The notes beneath the pieces were generated by a model. The model saw only the letters and a list, made by a program, of their open reading frames with translations. It was not told the DNA's origin and searched no databases. The position numbers and the translations under genes were made by a program. A stretch of DNA of 64,000 nt from Methanofollis aquaemaris. GTDB taxonomy: Archaea > Halobacteriota > Methanomicrobia > Methanomicrobiales > Methanofollaceae. Positions 1 to 8,493 of this stretch are shown piece after piece; the stretch's first letter is position 1, and the number at the start of each line of letters is the position of its first letter. Where the stretch lies: the NCBI RefSeq assembly GCF_017357525.1, contig NZ_CP036172.1, positions 1,214,561-1,278,560 of the forward strand, written 5' to 3'.

Positions 1-145
1 CCGCACGGACGGCGTCCTCTAGGTCGGTCGGGCCGGCAAGGCAGACGGCGCCGACGAGAGAGTTGTCGTAGGGAAAACGGACGTCAAGGATCTTCTCGCT
101 CGTGCGCCACTCCCCGCCGACAAGGAAAGGTCGAGGGTCTGTCAT
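1..145 (-). CDS. Aldehyde dehydrogenase family protein, N-terminal part (cut by window edge)
   Basis: Reading the minus strand from an ATG at 145 gives an open frame that runs off the window (48 codons visible). The start MTDPRPFLVGGEWRTSEKIL resembles the N-terminal NAD-binding region of aldehyde dehydrogenases, in which a (F/V)xxGEW element is followed by a phrase on (N)PY(D/S) and VG. In methanogens one member of this family is lactaldehyde dehydrogenase CofA of F420 synthesis, but the catalytic residues are outside the window so the substrate cannot be named. There is no Shine-Dalgarno sequence before the ATG; an AT-rich TATA-like stretch lies about 26 bases upstream, so the transcript may be leaderless. 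The family call rests on a short segment only. Confidence 0.5.
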   Translation of the reverse strand, partial: MTDPRPFLVGGEWRTSEKILDVRFPYDNSLVGAVCLAGPTDLEDAVRA

Positions 146-317
146 AAGAGGGAATACGTGCGGGCCTGGATATGGACGTTTCGGCGGGGGGAGTGATCAA
201 AACGAAGAGAGCGATGCCCTGACGGCCGAACGAAACGCCGCTCACGTGCGTCCGTCGACAGAATTCTTATAAGATGAAGTCCCCTGTCTGCGCGACTGCA
301 CGGGGGTTCGGGGCCGG

Positions 318-3300
318 ATGCAAAATCACGAGGACGGAATAGATTTCCCGAAATGTCTGTACATTTTCCTGCGGCAACTGTTCGTCATAGGGATGCATAC
401 GGCGGTCCTGGTCCTTATCATCGGATTGATCCTGTTGGCGATCTATTCTATCGTGCAATGGTCCGGGATTTCTGAGACTTCCTTTACAATAATAATGGTC
501 CTCTCTGTACCGGTTATCACGGGGGGATGTCTCTGGCTGATCTCGCTTGACCGCACGTACGCCAGGAAATGTCGATCTGATCTCAAACAGGCCCGAATAC
601 TCCTGCTCCCCCATGAGATCGAGATCAAAAAGGCCTCTTATAGATTCTACAAATGGATCGACAGGCCAATATTTATTTTCGTTAAATCTCTCTTGCTCAG
701 CACCTTTATCGTATGGATCTTCACCCTCCTCGACCTGGTGATCTTCGATCTCTCGCGGGAAAAACTAAATAATTCAACTTATTATCTCGTTCAAAGCCTC
801 AACGCACTCTTTAATCGTGATCTCATCGCCCCGATCCTGATCCTCGCCGCCGTTTACTTAACCTTCAAACTGCTCAACCGGGCACGGAACACCCTGATCA
901 TCGAGGATGTGCAGGGGGCGGAGAAAAAGAACGAGAAAAAAGAGAAGAATAGCGAGAAAAAAGAATCGCCGAACTATCACCTGATGCTCATCGAGGAACT
1001 CAACAAAATTTATCAGATTTACAGCGATGTCGATAAACAGCGCCCCATCAAGACCTCGATGGCAGAGAAATGCGACATCACCTCGGCATCCCTGAGGTCA
1101 GGAAGTCTGGACAACCTTCTCAACAGCGCGACTCTCTCAGATCTCAAAGTCAGTTTCGGCTCGATATCCATCCCGTTGGGACTGATATTGTCCCTGGCAA
1201 ACAGGTTGCTGAAGGGCCCCCGCCTCCTCCTCTCGGTCGACCAGGAAGACGAGACGGTCAGACTCAGTGCGGTGCTGGTATCTCCCAGAAACCTCAGCTG
1301 GCAGGTCGCACGTCAGATCCCGCGAGCGCAGAGCGACGACGCAAGCACAGTGCGCCCGACAAAAAAACAACCAGACAGAGAGATCCTCTGCACCGAGATG
1401 GTCAGAGAACTTGCCCACCGGATCTTCACCGGCATGACCCACGGGAAGACCCAGCGCTGGGAATCGACACGGGCGTTCCTCGACGGCCTTTATTATTATC
1501 GCAAGGGCCTCAGGGCGCCGAAAGACCAGATATTCTATCTCAAAGAGGCAGAAGACAAATTTGTCGAGGCACTCGGATATGATGAAGGCTACAAATTTGC
1601 CTGGTACAACCTCGGCGTCGTCTATTCCGAGATGAAGCGATACAATGCAGCAGAGGAGGCATTTTCCCGGGCGACCGAGATCGACCAGACCCGGTGGGAA
1701 CCCTACTACGCGAAGGCGGTAACCATCTGGCACCGGATGATTACAGAGGGGGAAAAGGTGTTCTGCGAAAAAAGCACCCCAGAAAGTCCGCCTTGCTGCA
1801 ATAAGGGACTGCTTTCCATTCTTCGGTTTATCATCCTGAGTTTTACCCAATTTCTCAAATCTTTTTTCAACAGCGCTCGATGGAGGGATCAAAACAAGAA
1901 TAAAAAATCATGCCCCTCCCCATCTCATCAGGACGAGGTCCGGGATCCCACGGCAAAATACCGGGAAATCATCGCAAACCTCGATCAGGCAGAGAGGATC
2001 CTGGAAAAAAAGCGACTCAAAAATGTCCCCGAGGTCTTCAAGTTCAGGGGAGAGACCTATCTCAGGATATATCGAGAGCGTGGGGAAAGGGACGATCTCG
2101 ACCGGGCGATCAACGACCTCCGGGAGGCAACCCTCGCAGCGTGGAGGCGGTACCGGACCGATCTTGCATTATCGCCGACAACGGTCCCCGAACTCGCCAG
2201 AGAGGAGACCGCATGCCGGATGATGCAGGAGTCCCTGAGTTCACTCACCTATGCATACGCTCACGCTCACTCGAACGGATCCGGTGCCGAGTGCCTCATC
2301 TCCCATGCCGTCTCCATCGATCCGACCTGCCATAAAACCCACTTCGCCCGCGGCCAGATCCATCTCAAGGGGAAACAATGGGAGGAGGCGGCCGGGGCGT
2401 TCGGGACGGCGACCGAGATCGCCCCGCATATGATGAAGTATTGCCTGGCCCTCGCGATCGCAGAGTGTCTCGTGGAGACACAGAAGATGGACGGATGTTC
2501 TCAGGCCATCAAGAAGAAGATAGATGAATGTTTTCAGATTATCGAGAAGAAGGGAAATGAGTTCTGCAAGGGAATGACCGAGGAGGAATGGATCGAGATT
2601 GATGAGATTATCAAGGGTCTGAATAATGAAAAATCAAGTCAAAAAATAATAAAAGTAATCACAGAACTCGATGACACGATCAGTGAACTCCATCGTACGT
2701 GTTGCACCATTCGCCAGAATAAAATCACCGAGATCGCTTCATGCGAGGAATCTCAAGAAGGCGAGAAAAATAAAATCTATGAAACATGGGAGTCGTACTG
2801 GAATGAACCGCTCAAATTTCAGGAGCACTATGATCTCGCGTGCCTGCATTACCAGAACAGGAGATACAAACTCGCGATCGAACTCTGGACGACAGCACTC
2901 CCGCTCAGGCCCCTCGATCCAAGCGCCGCCGAATACATCGGTATCGCCTCAGTAAAAGAAGTCATCTCCTCTCATCCTCAGAATTATAAAGAGATCCTGA
3001 AGAAGGGCGAGGAGAACCTGGAGAACGCGCTCAGGATCTACAAACACCGATACTTCGAGGCAAAAAAGGCACAGAACCAGAACAAAAAGATCCCGGACGT
3101 GTTCCTGAGAGGGATCGTACGCACCTATTACTGGCTCGGCCGCCTCTTATCGATCCGGCAGAAGTACCCCGAGGCGATCGAGAAATTCCAGCTCGCCAGA
3201 CAGCTCGCAGAGGAATCCTGCACCGACTATGAGGCATCAGTCCCGAAGGTGGCACTGACCTACCGGCTTGCATGGGCGTACCTGAGAAACCGGGAATACG

Positions 3301-3959
3301 ACCTGGCAAAAGATCTATTTGAAACGGTCACCGGTGCCTCTGGGAATTGCGTCGATACCGATCTCAGCAGAAATCTCGAAGATGATATCACGATCCCAGA
3401 CATCAGATTTTGTTCCCATCTCGGTCTGGCATATTCATTCCTTCTCCGGGGTATCGCCCCTGATGAAGTGCTAAGATGCCTGGATGAAGCAAAATTGATC
3501 CCGGTAAACGATTCTCACGATTATGCCAGTTGTCACGATTTCTGCCTCGGCCTCTATGGTTACACGAGATATCTCACATATTCGAGATACTTCTCGTATT
3601 CGAAGTTCCCGTCACATGCGAGATCTCTCTCCTACACAGAAAATCTCTCATACCCTCCTTCATTCCCCGGAACCCGGACATGGTATCTCAAAACGAGCAT
3701 TGTATTTCTCACACGCAGCCTGGAGGGCAGGCCGACGGCAGGAAAGTACATCGCCCTGGCCAGGGCCTGCATCTCCCTCGGGGAACTGGAGGAGGTGAAG
3801 GCAGGTTCTGAGAAGAAACCAGGGATCCCGGCACAGATGCCGTACCTCTCCCGTGCACAGGAATGCCTTGCCCATGCCCGGAAGATGGACCATTATAGGA
3901 GACATACCGACGAGATCGAGAGGCTCAACAAGCGGGTCGAGAGATATCTCACCATCTGA
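318..3959 (+). CDS. Large membrane-anchored TPR-repeat protein
   Basis: A 1213-residue protein. The N-terminal part has four predicted membrane segments (about residues 22-45, 56-76, 119-143 and 167-186), then a highly charged Lys/Glu stretch at about 200-217, and after that a long soluble region. TPR-type helical repeats are visible at about 415-475 (for example AWYNLGVVYSEMKRYNAAEE), around 690-720 and 850-880, and in the C-terminal third (YYWLGRLLSIRQKYPEAIEK). A Tyr/Ser-rich stretch of short imperfect repeats occurs near residue 1080. TPR proteins are usually scaffolds for protein complexes; the partner is unknown. A TATA-like element at about 264-271 precedes the ATG. It stands alone, transcribed away from the dehydrogenase. 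I do not recognise the region between 220 and 400. Confidence 0.85.
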   Translation: MQNHEDGIDFPKCLYIFLRQLFVIGMHTAVLVLIIGLILLAIYSIVQWSGISETSFTIIMVLSVPVITGGCLWLISLDRTYARKCRSDLKQARILLLPHEIEIKKASYRFYKWIDRPIFIFVKSLLLSTFIVWIFTLLDLVIFDLSREKLNNSTYYLVQSLNALFNRDLIAPILILAAVYLTFKLLNRARNTLIIEDVQGAEKKNEKKEKNSEKKESPNYHLMLIEELNKIYQIYSDVDKQRPIKTSMAEKCDITSASLRSGSLDNLLNSATLSDLKVSFGSISIPLGLILSLANRLLKGPRLLLSVDQEDETVRLSAVLVSPRNLSWQVARQIPRAQSDDASTVRPTKKQPDREILCTEMVRELAHRIFTGMTHGKTQRWESTRAFLDGLYYYRKGLRAPKDQIFYLKEAEDKFVEALGYDEGYKFAWYNLGVVYSEMKRYNAAEEAFSRATEIDQTRWEPYYAKAVTIWHRMITEGEKVFCEKSTPESPPCCNKGLLSILRFIILSFTQFLKSFFNSARWRDQNKNKKSCPSPSHQDEVRDPTAKYREIIANLDQAERILEKKRLKNVPEVFKFRGETYLRIYRERGERDDLDRAINDLREATLAAWRRYRTDLALSPTTVPELAREETACRMMQESLSSLTYAYAHAHSNGSGAECLISHAVSIDPTCHKTHFARGQIHLKGKQWEEAAGAFGTATEIAPHMMKYCLALAIAECLVETQKMDGCSQAIKKKIDECFQIIEKKGNEFCKGMTEEEWIEIDEIIKGLNNEKSSQKIIKVITELDDTISELHRTCCTIRQNKITEIASCEESQEGEKNKIYETWESYWNEPLKFQEHYDLACLHYQNRRYKLAIELWTTALPLRPLDPSAAEYIGIASVKEVISSHPQNYKEILKKGEENLENALRIYKHRYFEAKKAQNQNKKIPDVFLRGIVRTYYWLGRLLSIRQKYPEAIEKFQLARQLAEESCTDYEASVPKVALTYRLAWAYLRNREYDLAKDLFETVTGASGNCVDTDLSRNLEDDITIPDIRFCSHLGLAYSFLLRGIAPDEVLRCLDEAKLIPVNDSHDYASCHDFCLGLYGYTRYLTYSRYFSYSKFPSHARSLSYTENLSYPPSFPGTRTWYLKTSIVFLTRSLEGRPTAGKYIALARACISLGELEEVKAGSEKKPGIPAQMPYLSRAQECLAHARKMDHYRRHTDEIERLNKRVERYLTI

Positions 3960-4156
3960 AGAAGAGCATCGGAGAAGAGTGGCATACATGCCTGTTCCTT
4001 GCTGATCCGGGGGCGTGGACTCTCTGGAAAAAGAGACCGTTCACCTCACGCCCGGCAGAGTCGCTGGCAGGTCAGGGTGTGGTGGTGTGCGTAGTGTCAC
4101 AGACGTGGTTGCCAGGGCATGACCTGTCCCGGCGTTGTCCCCCGGACCGGGACTGC

Positions 4157-4345
4157 TTAGAAGGTGCCGTCGTCAGCACAGGGACAATCCGCAACGGGAC
4201 CACGCGCCCATACATGCATTTTCCTGAAGGCAGGCTGCCGGCAGCCGTGGTACCCGCCAGTACCGGGCTGTGCCGCAGCCGGCACAGGTGCCATCAGGGC
4301 GATGCAGAGCAGGGCGATGGTCCGGATCCGTCTTTGTGGGTCCAT
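4157..4345 (-). CDS. Small predicted secreted protein of unknown function
   Basis: A 62-residue open frame starting at an ATG (4345) that is preceded by a strong purine-rich Shine-Dalgarno stretch (GGAGGAAGGAG). The first 26 residues form a convincing signal peptide: Arg-rich start, a hydrophobic core (TIALLCIALMAPVPAAA) and an AxA-type cleavage site. The mature part is only about 36 residues, with three cysteines (HGC and DCPC). It lies downstream of the kinase gene on the same strand, about 110 bases after its stop. The ribosome site and signal peptide make it more likely real than not, but no family is recognised. Confidence 0.45.
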   Translation of the reverse strand: MDPQRRIRTIALLCIALMAPVPAAAQPGTGGYHGCRQPAFRKMHVWARGPVADCPCADDGTF

Positions 4346-4456
4346 GGTTCTCCTTCCTCCCGCCAGGGCTCGTACCAGGCGACTCCATAGAAGAGGTCGC
4401 CGCGAGAGGATATAACAAAACACGATCCTGCCGGTTCATACCCTGAACCGGGGAGT

Positions 4457-5758
4457 TCAGTATTCGACCGCACCGAGCGCGGCACAGAACTCCTCGGCCG
4501 ACCCGAACCGCCCGGCCGGATCTTTCTTCAGACAGCGCAGGACGATCGGATCGAAGGGGGCGAGCGCCTCGTCGACGGCCGAGGGGGGGCGGGCGGGGGC
4601 ATCGAGGACGGCGGCGGAGTATGCGCCCGGCCCGTCGTCGTCATAGGGCAACGTCCCGGTGAGGAGTTCGTAGAAGACGACGCCGAGCTGGTAGAGATCG
4701 GTCCGCTCGTCGGGATGGCCGAAGCGGGCCGGGGCGAGTTGTTCGGGCGCGGCATAATGGAGAGAGTATCCCGGCGCCACCGTCTCGTCCCCTTCGCCGA
4801 GCACCTTACCCAGCCCCCAGTCGGCGATCTTCGGGGTGCCGTCTGAGGCGAGAAGGATGTTGCCTGGCTTGAGGTCGCGGTGGACGACCCCGCGCCCGTG
4901 GGCGTACGCAAGGCCGGCCGCAATTCCCGCGACGATCCCGACCGTTTCAGCCGGTCCGAGCGGGGTCTTCAGGTCCTTGAGGGTGCGGTCCAGGTACTCG
5001 GTCTCCACGTACGGGACCGGGAGGACGTTGACGGCATCGACCCTGACGATGTTCTGGTGAGACAGGCCCTGCCAGATGCTGATCTCCCGGAGAAAACACC
5101 GGCCCGTCGCCTCGTCCTGGCGGAGCGGAACTTTCACCGCCACGGTCAGGTCGTCGGTGCGGCGGACCGCCCTGAAGACCTGGGCGGTGCCCCCGCTCCC
5201 GACCGACGCGACCTCAGTATATTTTTCCATCAGCGCGGGGGGGAACCCGGACTGAGTCCATGTTGCATCTGCGGCCGACGGGACGACGACCGTCACGTCC
5301 TCGTCGGCAACCGGCGGAGGACTTCTTCGCCGGCGGGCATAGACGACACCGCCAAGGGCGCCGGCGGAAACGACGAGAGCGGCCGCCGCCAGGGGGAAGG
5401 GAGAGGGGGCCGTCTCTTCCGGTCCGGTCGGCCCGGCCGTTGGTGTCGGCGAGGGTGCTTCGGAGGTCTGCCGAGGTGTGGGATCGGAGGTCGGGACTTC
5501 AAGCGTGGGTTCAGGCGTGGGAAGAGAGGTCGGAACCTCGGATGTGGGTACGGACGTCGGGTCGGGTGTGGGAACAGCGGTCGGTTCAGGCGTGGGCACC
5601 GTCTTCTGCTGCCCCGGCGCATGCGCCAGACCCGGAGGGGTGTCCTGACCCTGGCCGCGGCCGGCCGTGTCCTTCGCGGCGTGATCGGGCACTGCCTGTA
5701 CAGGACACATCAGAACGAGGAGAATGAGAAGAAGAACGACTACCGACCGCCACTGCAT
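4457..5758 (-). CDS. Membrane-anchored Ser/Thr protein kinase with Thr/Pro-rich outer stalk
   Basis: A 433-residue protein. The order is: signal peptide or signal anchor (1-25), a Pro/Thr/Ser-rich low-complexity stalk (about 45-120), one membrane segment (about 123-143) ending in RRRR, then an intracellular Hanks-type kinase domain (about 175-430). Visible kinase motifs are the glycine loop VGSGGTAQVF, the VAVKV lysine, HRDLKPGNIL with catalytic Asp and Asn, and APEQ. The metal-binding motif reads DWG (IADWGLGK) instead of DFG. The start at 5758 is chosen because GGAGG lies 8 bases upstream; an ATG at 5791 has no such site. It follows the FHA-domain regulator gene by 42 bases, and FHA domains bind phosphothreonine, so the two probably form a signalling pair. 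Substrates are unknown. Confidence 0.85.
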   Translation of the reverse strand: MQWRSVVVLLLILLVLMCPVQAVPDHAAKDTAGRGQGQDTPPGLAHAPGQQKTVPTPEPTAVPTPDPTSVPTSEVPTSLPTPEPTLEVPTSDPTPRQTSEAPSPTPTAGPTGPEETAPSPFPLAAAALVVSAGALGGVVYARRRRSPPPVADEDVTVVVPSAADATWTQSGFPPALMEKYTEVASVGSGGTAQVFRAVRRTDDLTVAVKVPLRQDEATGRCFLREISIWQGLSHQNIVRVDAVNVLPVPYVETEYLDRTLKDLKTPLGPAETVGIVAGIAAGLAYAHGRGVVHRDLKPGNILLASDGTPKIADWGLGKVLGEGDETVAPGYSLHYAAPEQLAPARFGHPDERTDLYQLGVVFYELLTGTLPYDDDGPGAYSAAVLDAPARPPSAVDEALAPFDPIVLRCLKKDPAGRFGSAEEFCAALGAVEY

Positions 5759-5800
5759 CCAGGTGCCTCCATACACAACAGCATTCGACATCCCCGCATA

Positions 5801-6595
5801 TCAAGCCTGATGATCGCTCTTCTGCCCGGACGGCGGGACGGTGAAGAGGAGGCGGGCCCCCTGCGGACCGCGGGCGAGGTCGATGATGTCGCCGTCCTCA
5901 AGAAGGCGACGTTCGTGCCGGCGGAGTGGTACGGCGTTCACCTGGGTGCCGCCGGTGCTCTCGCAGTCCTCGATCTGCCATGCCTCTCCGGCCGCCACAA
6001 GGCGGCAGTGCGGACGGGAGACGCGGGTGACCGCGGTGTAGGCCGGAGAGAGAGCGATCGCCTCGACACCGGCGCCGGCACCCGCGGGGTCTTCTCTTCC
6101 GAGGGCATACCGGCGCCCCTCAAGGGGGAAGACCGTTCCGTCTTCAGGCCCGCCGACAACGAGGAGAAGAGACACGTTCCCGAAGAACGTCGAAGAGACC
6201 TGGTCTCTCATCTCCCGCAGCCTGAGCGAGACCCCGTGAGTGTCCGCCGCGATCCCGAGGTTCCCGAAGAGGGCGAGGTTCTGGACCACCCGTTCGAGCC
6301 CGCCGGGGACCAGGGCATACTTCCAGACCGGATGCACCCCGGTCGCCGTCTCGCCCGAGAGCCCGGCCTCTTTCGTGACCAGGCCGGCAAGAAGAAGACG
6401 GTCGAGATGTTTCCTGGTATTCTCGTAACTGGTCCCGACCGCACGGGAAAGCGACCGGGCGTCCTTCGACCCCCCGGCGACGAGTTGCAGGATCCGCAGG
6501 CGGACCGGGTTCCCGAGGACGTCGAGGTAATCGGAGAGTTCCTCGAGGAAGTCGGGATCGGCGCCTGAGAGAAGGGTGCGGTCGCTCTCCGTCAT
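5801..6595 (-). CDS. ArsR-type winged-helix regulator fused to an FHA domain
   Basis: A 264-residue protein. Residues about 15-90 form an ArsR-like winged helix (LDVLGNPVRLRILQLVAGG, then a recognition-helix region SRAVGTSYENTRKHLDRL). Residues about 165-255 form an FHA domain: YALGRED, TRVSRPHCRLV and a TGGTQVN turn, which match the FHA glycine-arginine, serine-histidine and asparagine positions. FHA domains bind phosphothreonine peptides, so DNA binding may be tuned by phosphorylation, most simply by the kinase encoded 42 bases downstream. The start MTESDRTLL at 6595 is chosen because the longer frame upstream (to 6733) runs through a promoter-like AT stretch and repeat sequence. No DNA target is evident. 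Confidence 0.85.
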   Translation of the reverse strand: MTESDRTLLSGADPDFLEELSDYLDVLGNPVRLRILQLVAGGSKDARSLSRAVGTSYENTRKHLDRLLLAGLVTKEAGLSGETATGVHPVWKYALVPGGLERVVQNLALFGNLGIAADTHGVSLRLREMRDQVSSTFFGNVSLLLVVGGPEDGTVFPLEGRRYALGREDPAGAGAGVEAIALSPAYTAVTRVSRPHCRLVAAGEAWQIEDCESTGGTQVNAVPLRRHERRLLEDGDIIDLARGPQGARLLFTVPPSGQKSDHQA

Positions 6596-6694
6596 GAAGA
6601 AATATGGGGGGGCATGATAGATAACCCGCGTGGTTTTGTGGCTCCGGCGGCGAGAAGGTGAGAACGCCCTCAGAGCCGGGACGTGCCCTGTTCC

Positions 6695-6885
6695 GGTTCT
6701 GTAGAAGCAGGCACGAGCCTCGGGCTCAAGCATACGCGATGAGAATCGTGGTGGTCTCCGGTGCGTGGATCCTTGTTCCCTCTTCGGAGCAGGACACCCC
6801 GTGGGAGCACCACCCCATTGCCGCCCCCACTGTCTTCGCGCGGCGGGGTTCCGGGGGGCGAGGCCCCCGCAGAGAGAGCAATCCG
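6695..6885. repeat. Dispersed repeat, diverged A(+) and C modules
   Basis: TCTGTAGAAGCAGGCACGAG, then CTCAAGCATACGCGATGAGA is a diverged A module; GGGGTTCCGGGGGGCGAGGC is a C-like hairpin. It lies between the FHA regulator and the TrmB gene. Confidence 0.55.
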
Positions 6886-7034
6886 GATGATTTCAACAAA
6901 GCCCGATCCTGATGATTGATCGAGCCAGGGATACTTTTGAGATATGCTCATCATGAAGAGCGTGGTGTCATCCATTCTCTATCTGCTGCGAGGGTAATGC
7001 CGGAACAATCCGGGACAACCTTAGAGAGAACTCC

Positions 7035-7799
7035 TCAGCCCATATTGCAGTTGCTCTTTTCCTCCGCCAGCCACCCGGCCAGCGAGCGCTGGACGTATCT
7101 CGCGAGGGGGATGTTCGACCCGAACACTGCAATGCGTTCGGAACCCGTCCCCCCGACATGGATGAAATCTTTCTCGTCGACAAAGATGACACACTCCATG
7201 CTGACCCCGTCGGTTATCATGTGCTGATCGTCGAGCAAACCGGCAACAATCCCGCTGGCCACAGAGATCGGGAGATCGATCCCGGCATAGGCGCGAGCGT
7301 CGCGGACGATGATCGCGAGATCGATCCGCCGGTCGAGTGCCCTGAGGGCCCTGAGGTGCTGCTGCAAGAACGCGGGGGTATGACAGAGTATCGTCATCCG
7401 ATCCTTCGTCTTCCTGAAGAGTGAATTGAGGTGATTCTCGATCGCCCACTCGCTCTTCAGCAGGATCACCGGTTCAGGGGAATGGTGCTGAGGGAAGGAG
7501 ACCGCATGGATCGCCTCGCGCGTCTCCTCCAGGGAGCGGATCGAGTCCTCTTTCAGGCGGTCGATCACCTGATCGGGGTCGAGAAGATAGAACGAGGTGG
7601 GCGTACCCTCGATCACGCCGATGAAACCCCGGCGCACAAGGTCGTGGAGGATCTCATAGATCCGCCCCCGCGGCACCGCACTCACCTCGTGGATGTCCCG
7701 TGCGGTGGCCTTTCTGAGACCGACGAGGGCGGCATAGACCTTTGCTTCATACTCGTTGAGCCCCAGGTTGCGGAGCAGGGGGACGATCTCATCTGCCAT
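7035..7799 (-). CDS. TrmB-family transcriptional regulator
   Basis: A 254-residue protein. The N-terminal 70 residues are a TrmB-type winged helix: LLRNLGLNEYEAKVYAALVG, then the helix-turn-helix ATARDIHEVSAVPRGRIYEI and a wing. A linker helix (EETREAI) and a C-terminal ligand domain follow, as in TrmB-like sensors of sugars and other small molecules. The start is ATG 7799, which has GAGGAG five bases upstream; the in-frame codon at 7820 does not. The gene stands alone between two repeat-containing intergenic stretches, so its target cannot be read from the neighbours. Confidence 0.85.
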   Translation of the reverse strand: MADEIVPLLRNLGLNEYEAKVYAALVGLRKATARDIHEVSAVPRGRIYEILHDLVRRGFIGVIEGTPTSFYLLDPDQVIDRLKEDSIRSLEETREAIHAVSFPQHHSPEPVILLKSEWAIENHLNSLFRKTKDRMTILCHTPAFLQQHLRALRALDRRIDLAIIVRDARAYAGIDLPISVASGIVAGLLDDQHMITDGVSMECVIFVDEKDFIHVGGTGSERIAVFGSNIPLARYVQRSLAGWLAEEKSNCNMG

Positions 7800-8070
7800 T
7801 GCTCCTCTGTTAGGTTGCACCAGGGGTAATGATTATCGATGAGGACGGGACCACGCGGCAGAACGGCGGCAAGGAGGCGCGTATCCAGCCAGATCCGACC
7901 CCGATGCGCCGCCCGGAACAGGAGACGACGGCGCGCCGAGGCCACTCGGAGATCACGGAGAGACGGCGAGTCCAATTTCAACCACATTCGGCCGTTTTTT
8001 CACCTGAAACTTCACAGAGTTGCACCAATACTATATGATAGAATTGCCGAAGGGTGTGAGGAAAGATGGC

Positions 8071-8493
8071 ATGAACCCTCCGCATATCATGGACCAGGAG
8101 CACAAAGCGATAGCACACTCACCTCGATCCACTTCTCCGGATCATGGGGATCCGGGACCTGAAGAGGCGGCTACATCACGGATCTGGGGTGAAGCCGGGT
8201 TTCTGCCTCCGCCGGTCTGCCGGGAAGCAGTGGAACTCCTTCATCTTCTCGCGATGGAAGACGAGACGGCAGAGGGGGACGGCATCGCCTTTATCATCGG
8301 AATGGCCATGCAGGCCCTGAGACTTTCGAGGAGCAGGTTTCATATCCTTAACATCCATAAAATTGAGGAGATCGCCATCGAATACGGCGTCGCGGTTGCA
8401 GGGAGAGATCCCGATGCGATCGCCCGCGACGTGACCGAGATGATCATCGCCGATTACGGTCGGAGACCCAGCACACTGATGGAAACACCATGA
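8071..8493 (+). CDS. Small protein resembling the helical domain of CO dehydrogenase CooS, without cluster ligands
   Basis: A 140-residue protein from ATG 8071 (GTGAGG about 9 bases upstream); a longer start at 8020 lacks a ribosome site. The C-terminal half, roughly residues 75-133, has the pattern I-x4-K-I-x2-I-A-x4-G-V-x3-G-R-D, then IARDV and a final IADYG. From memory this resembles the all-helical segment that follows the iron-sulfur ligands in CooS-type CO dehydrogenases (EKL..LA..LGI...GRD...IA.EVAE.AL.DFG). The cysteines that bind clusters B and D are absent; only one Cys is seen. Its stop overlaps the RND transporter start as ATGA, so the two are translationally coupled. Function unknown; the family link is tentative. 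Confidence 0.5.
   Translation: MNPPHIMDQEHKAIAHSPRSTSPDHGDPGPEEAATSRIWGEAGFLPPPVCREAVELLHLLAMEDETAEGDGIAFIIGMAMQALRLSRSRFHILNIHKIEEIAIEYGVAVAGRDPDAIARDVTEMIIADYGRRPSTLMETP

Noticed and set aside
5440-5620. Tandem DNA repeat or CRISPR-like array
   Set aside because: The repetition comes from the Thr/Pro-rich stalk codons of the kinase gene.
4880-6568. A 562-codon open frame on the plus strand across the kinase and FHA genes
   Set aside because: Antisense to two genes with clear domains; the product is Arg/Gly-rich and without structure.
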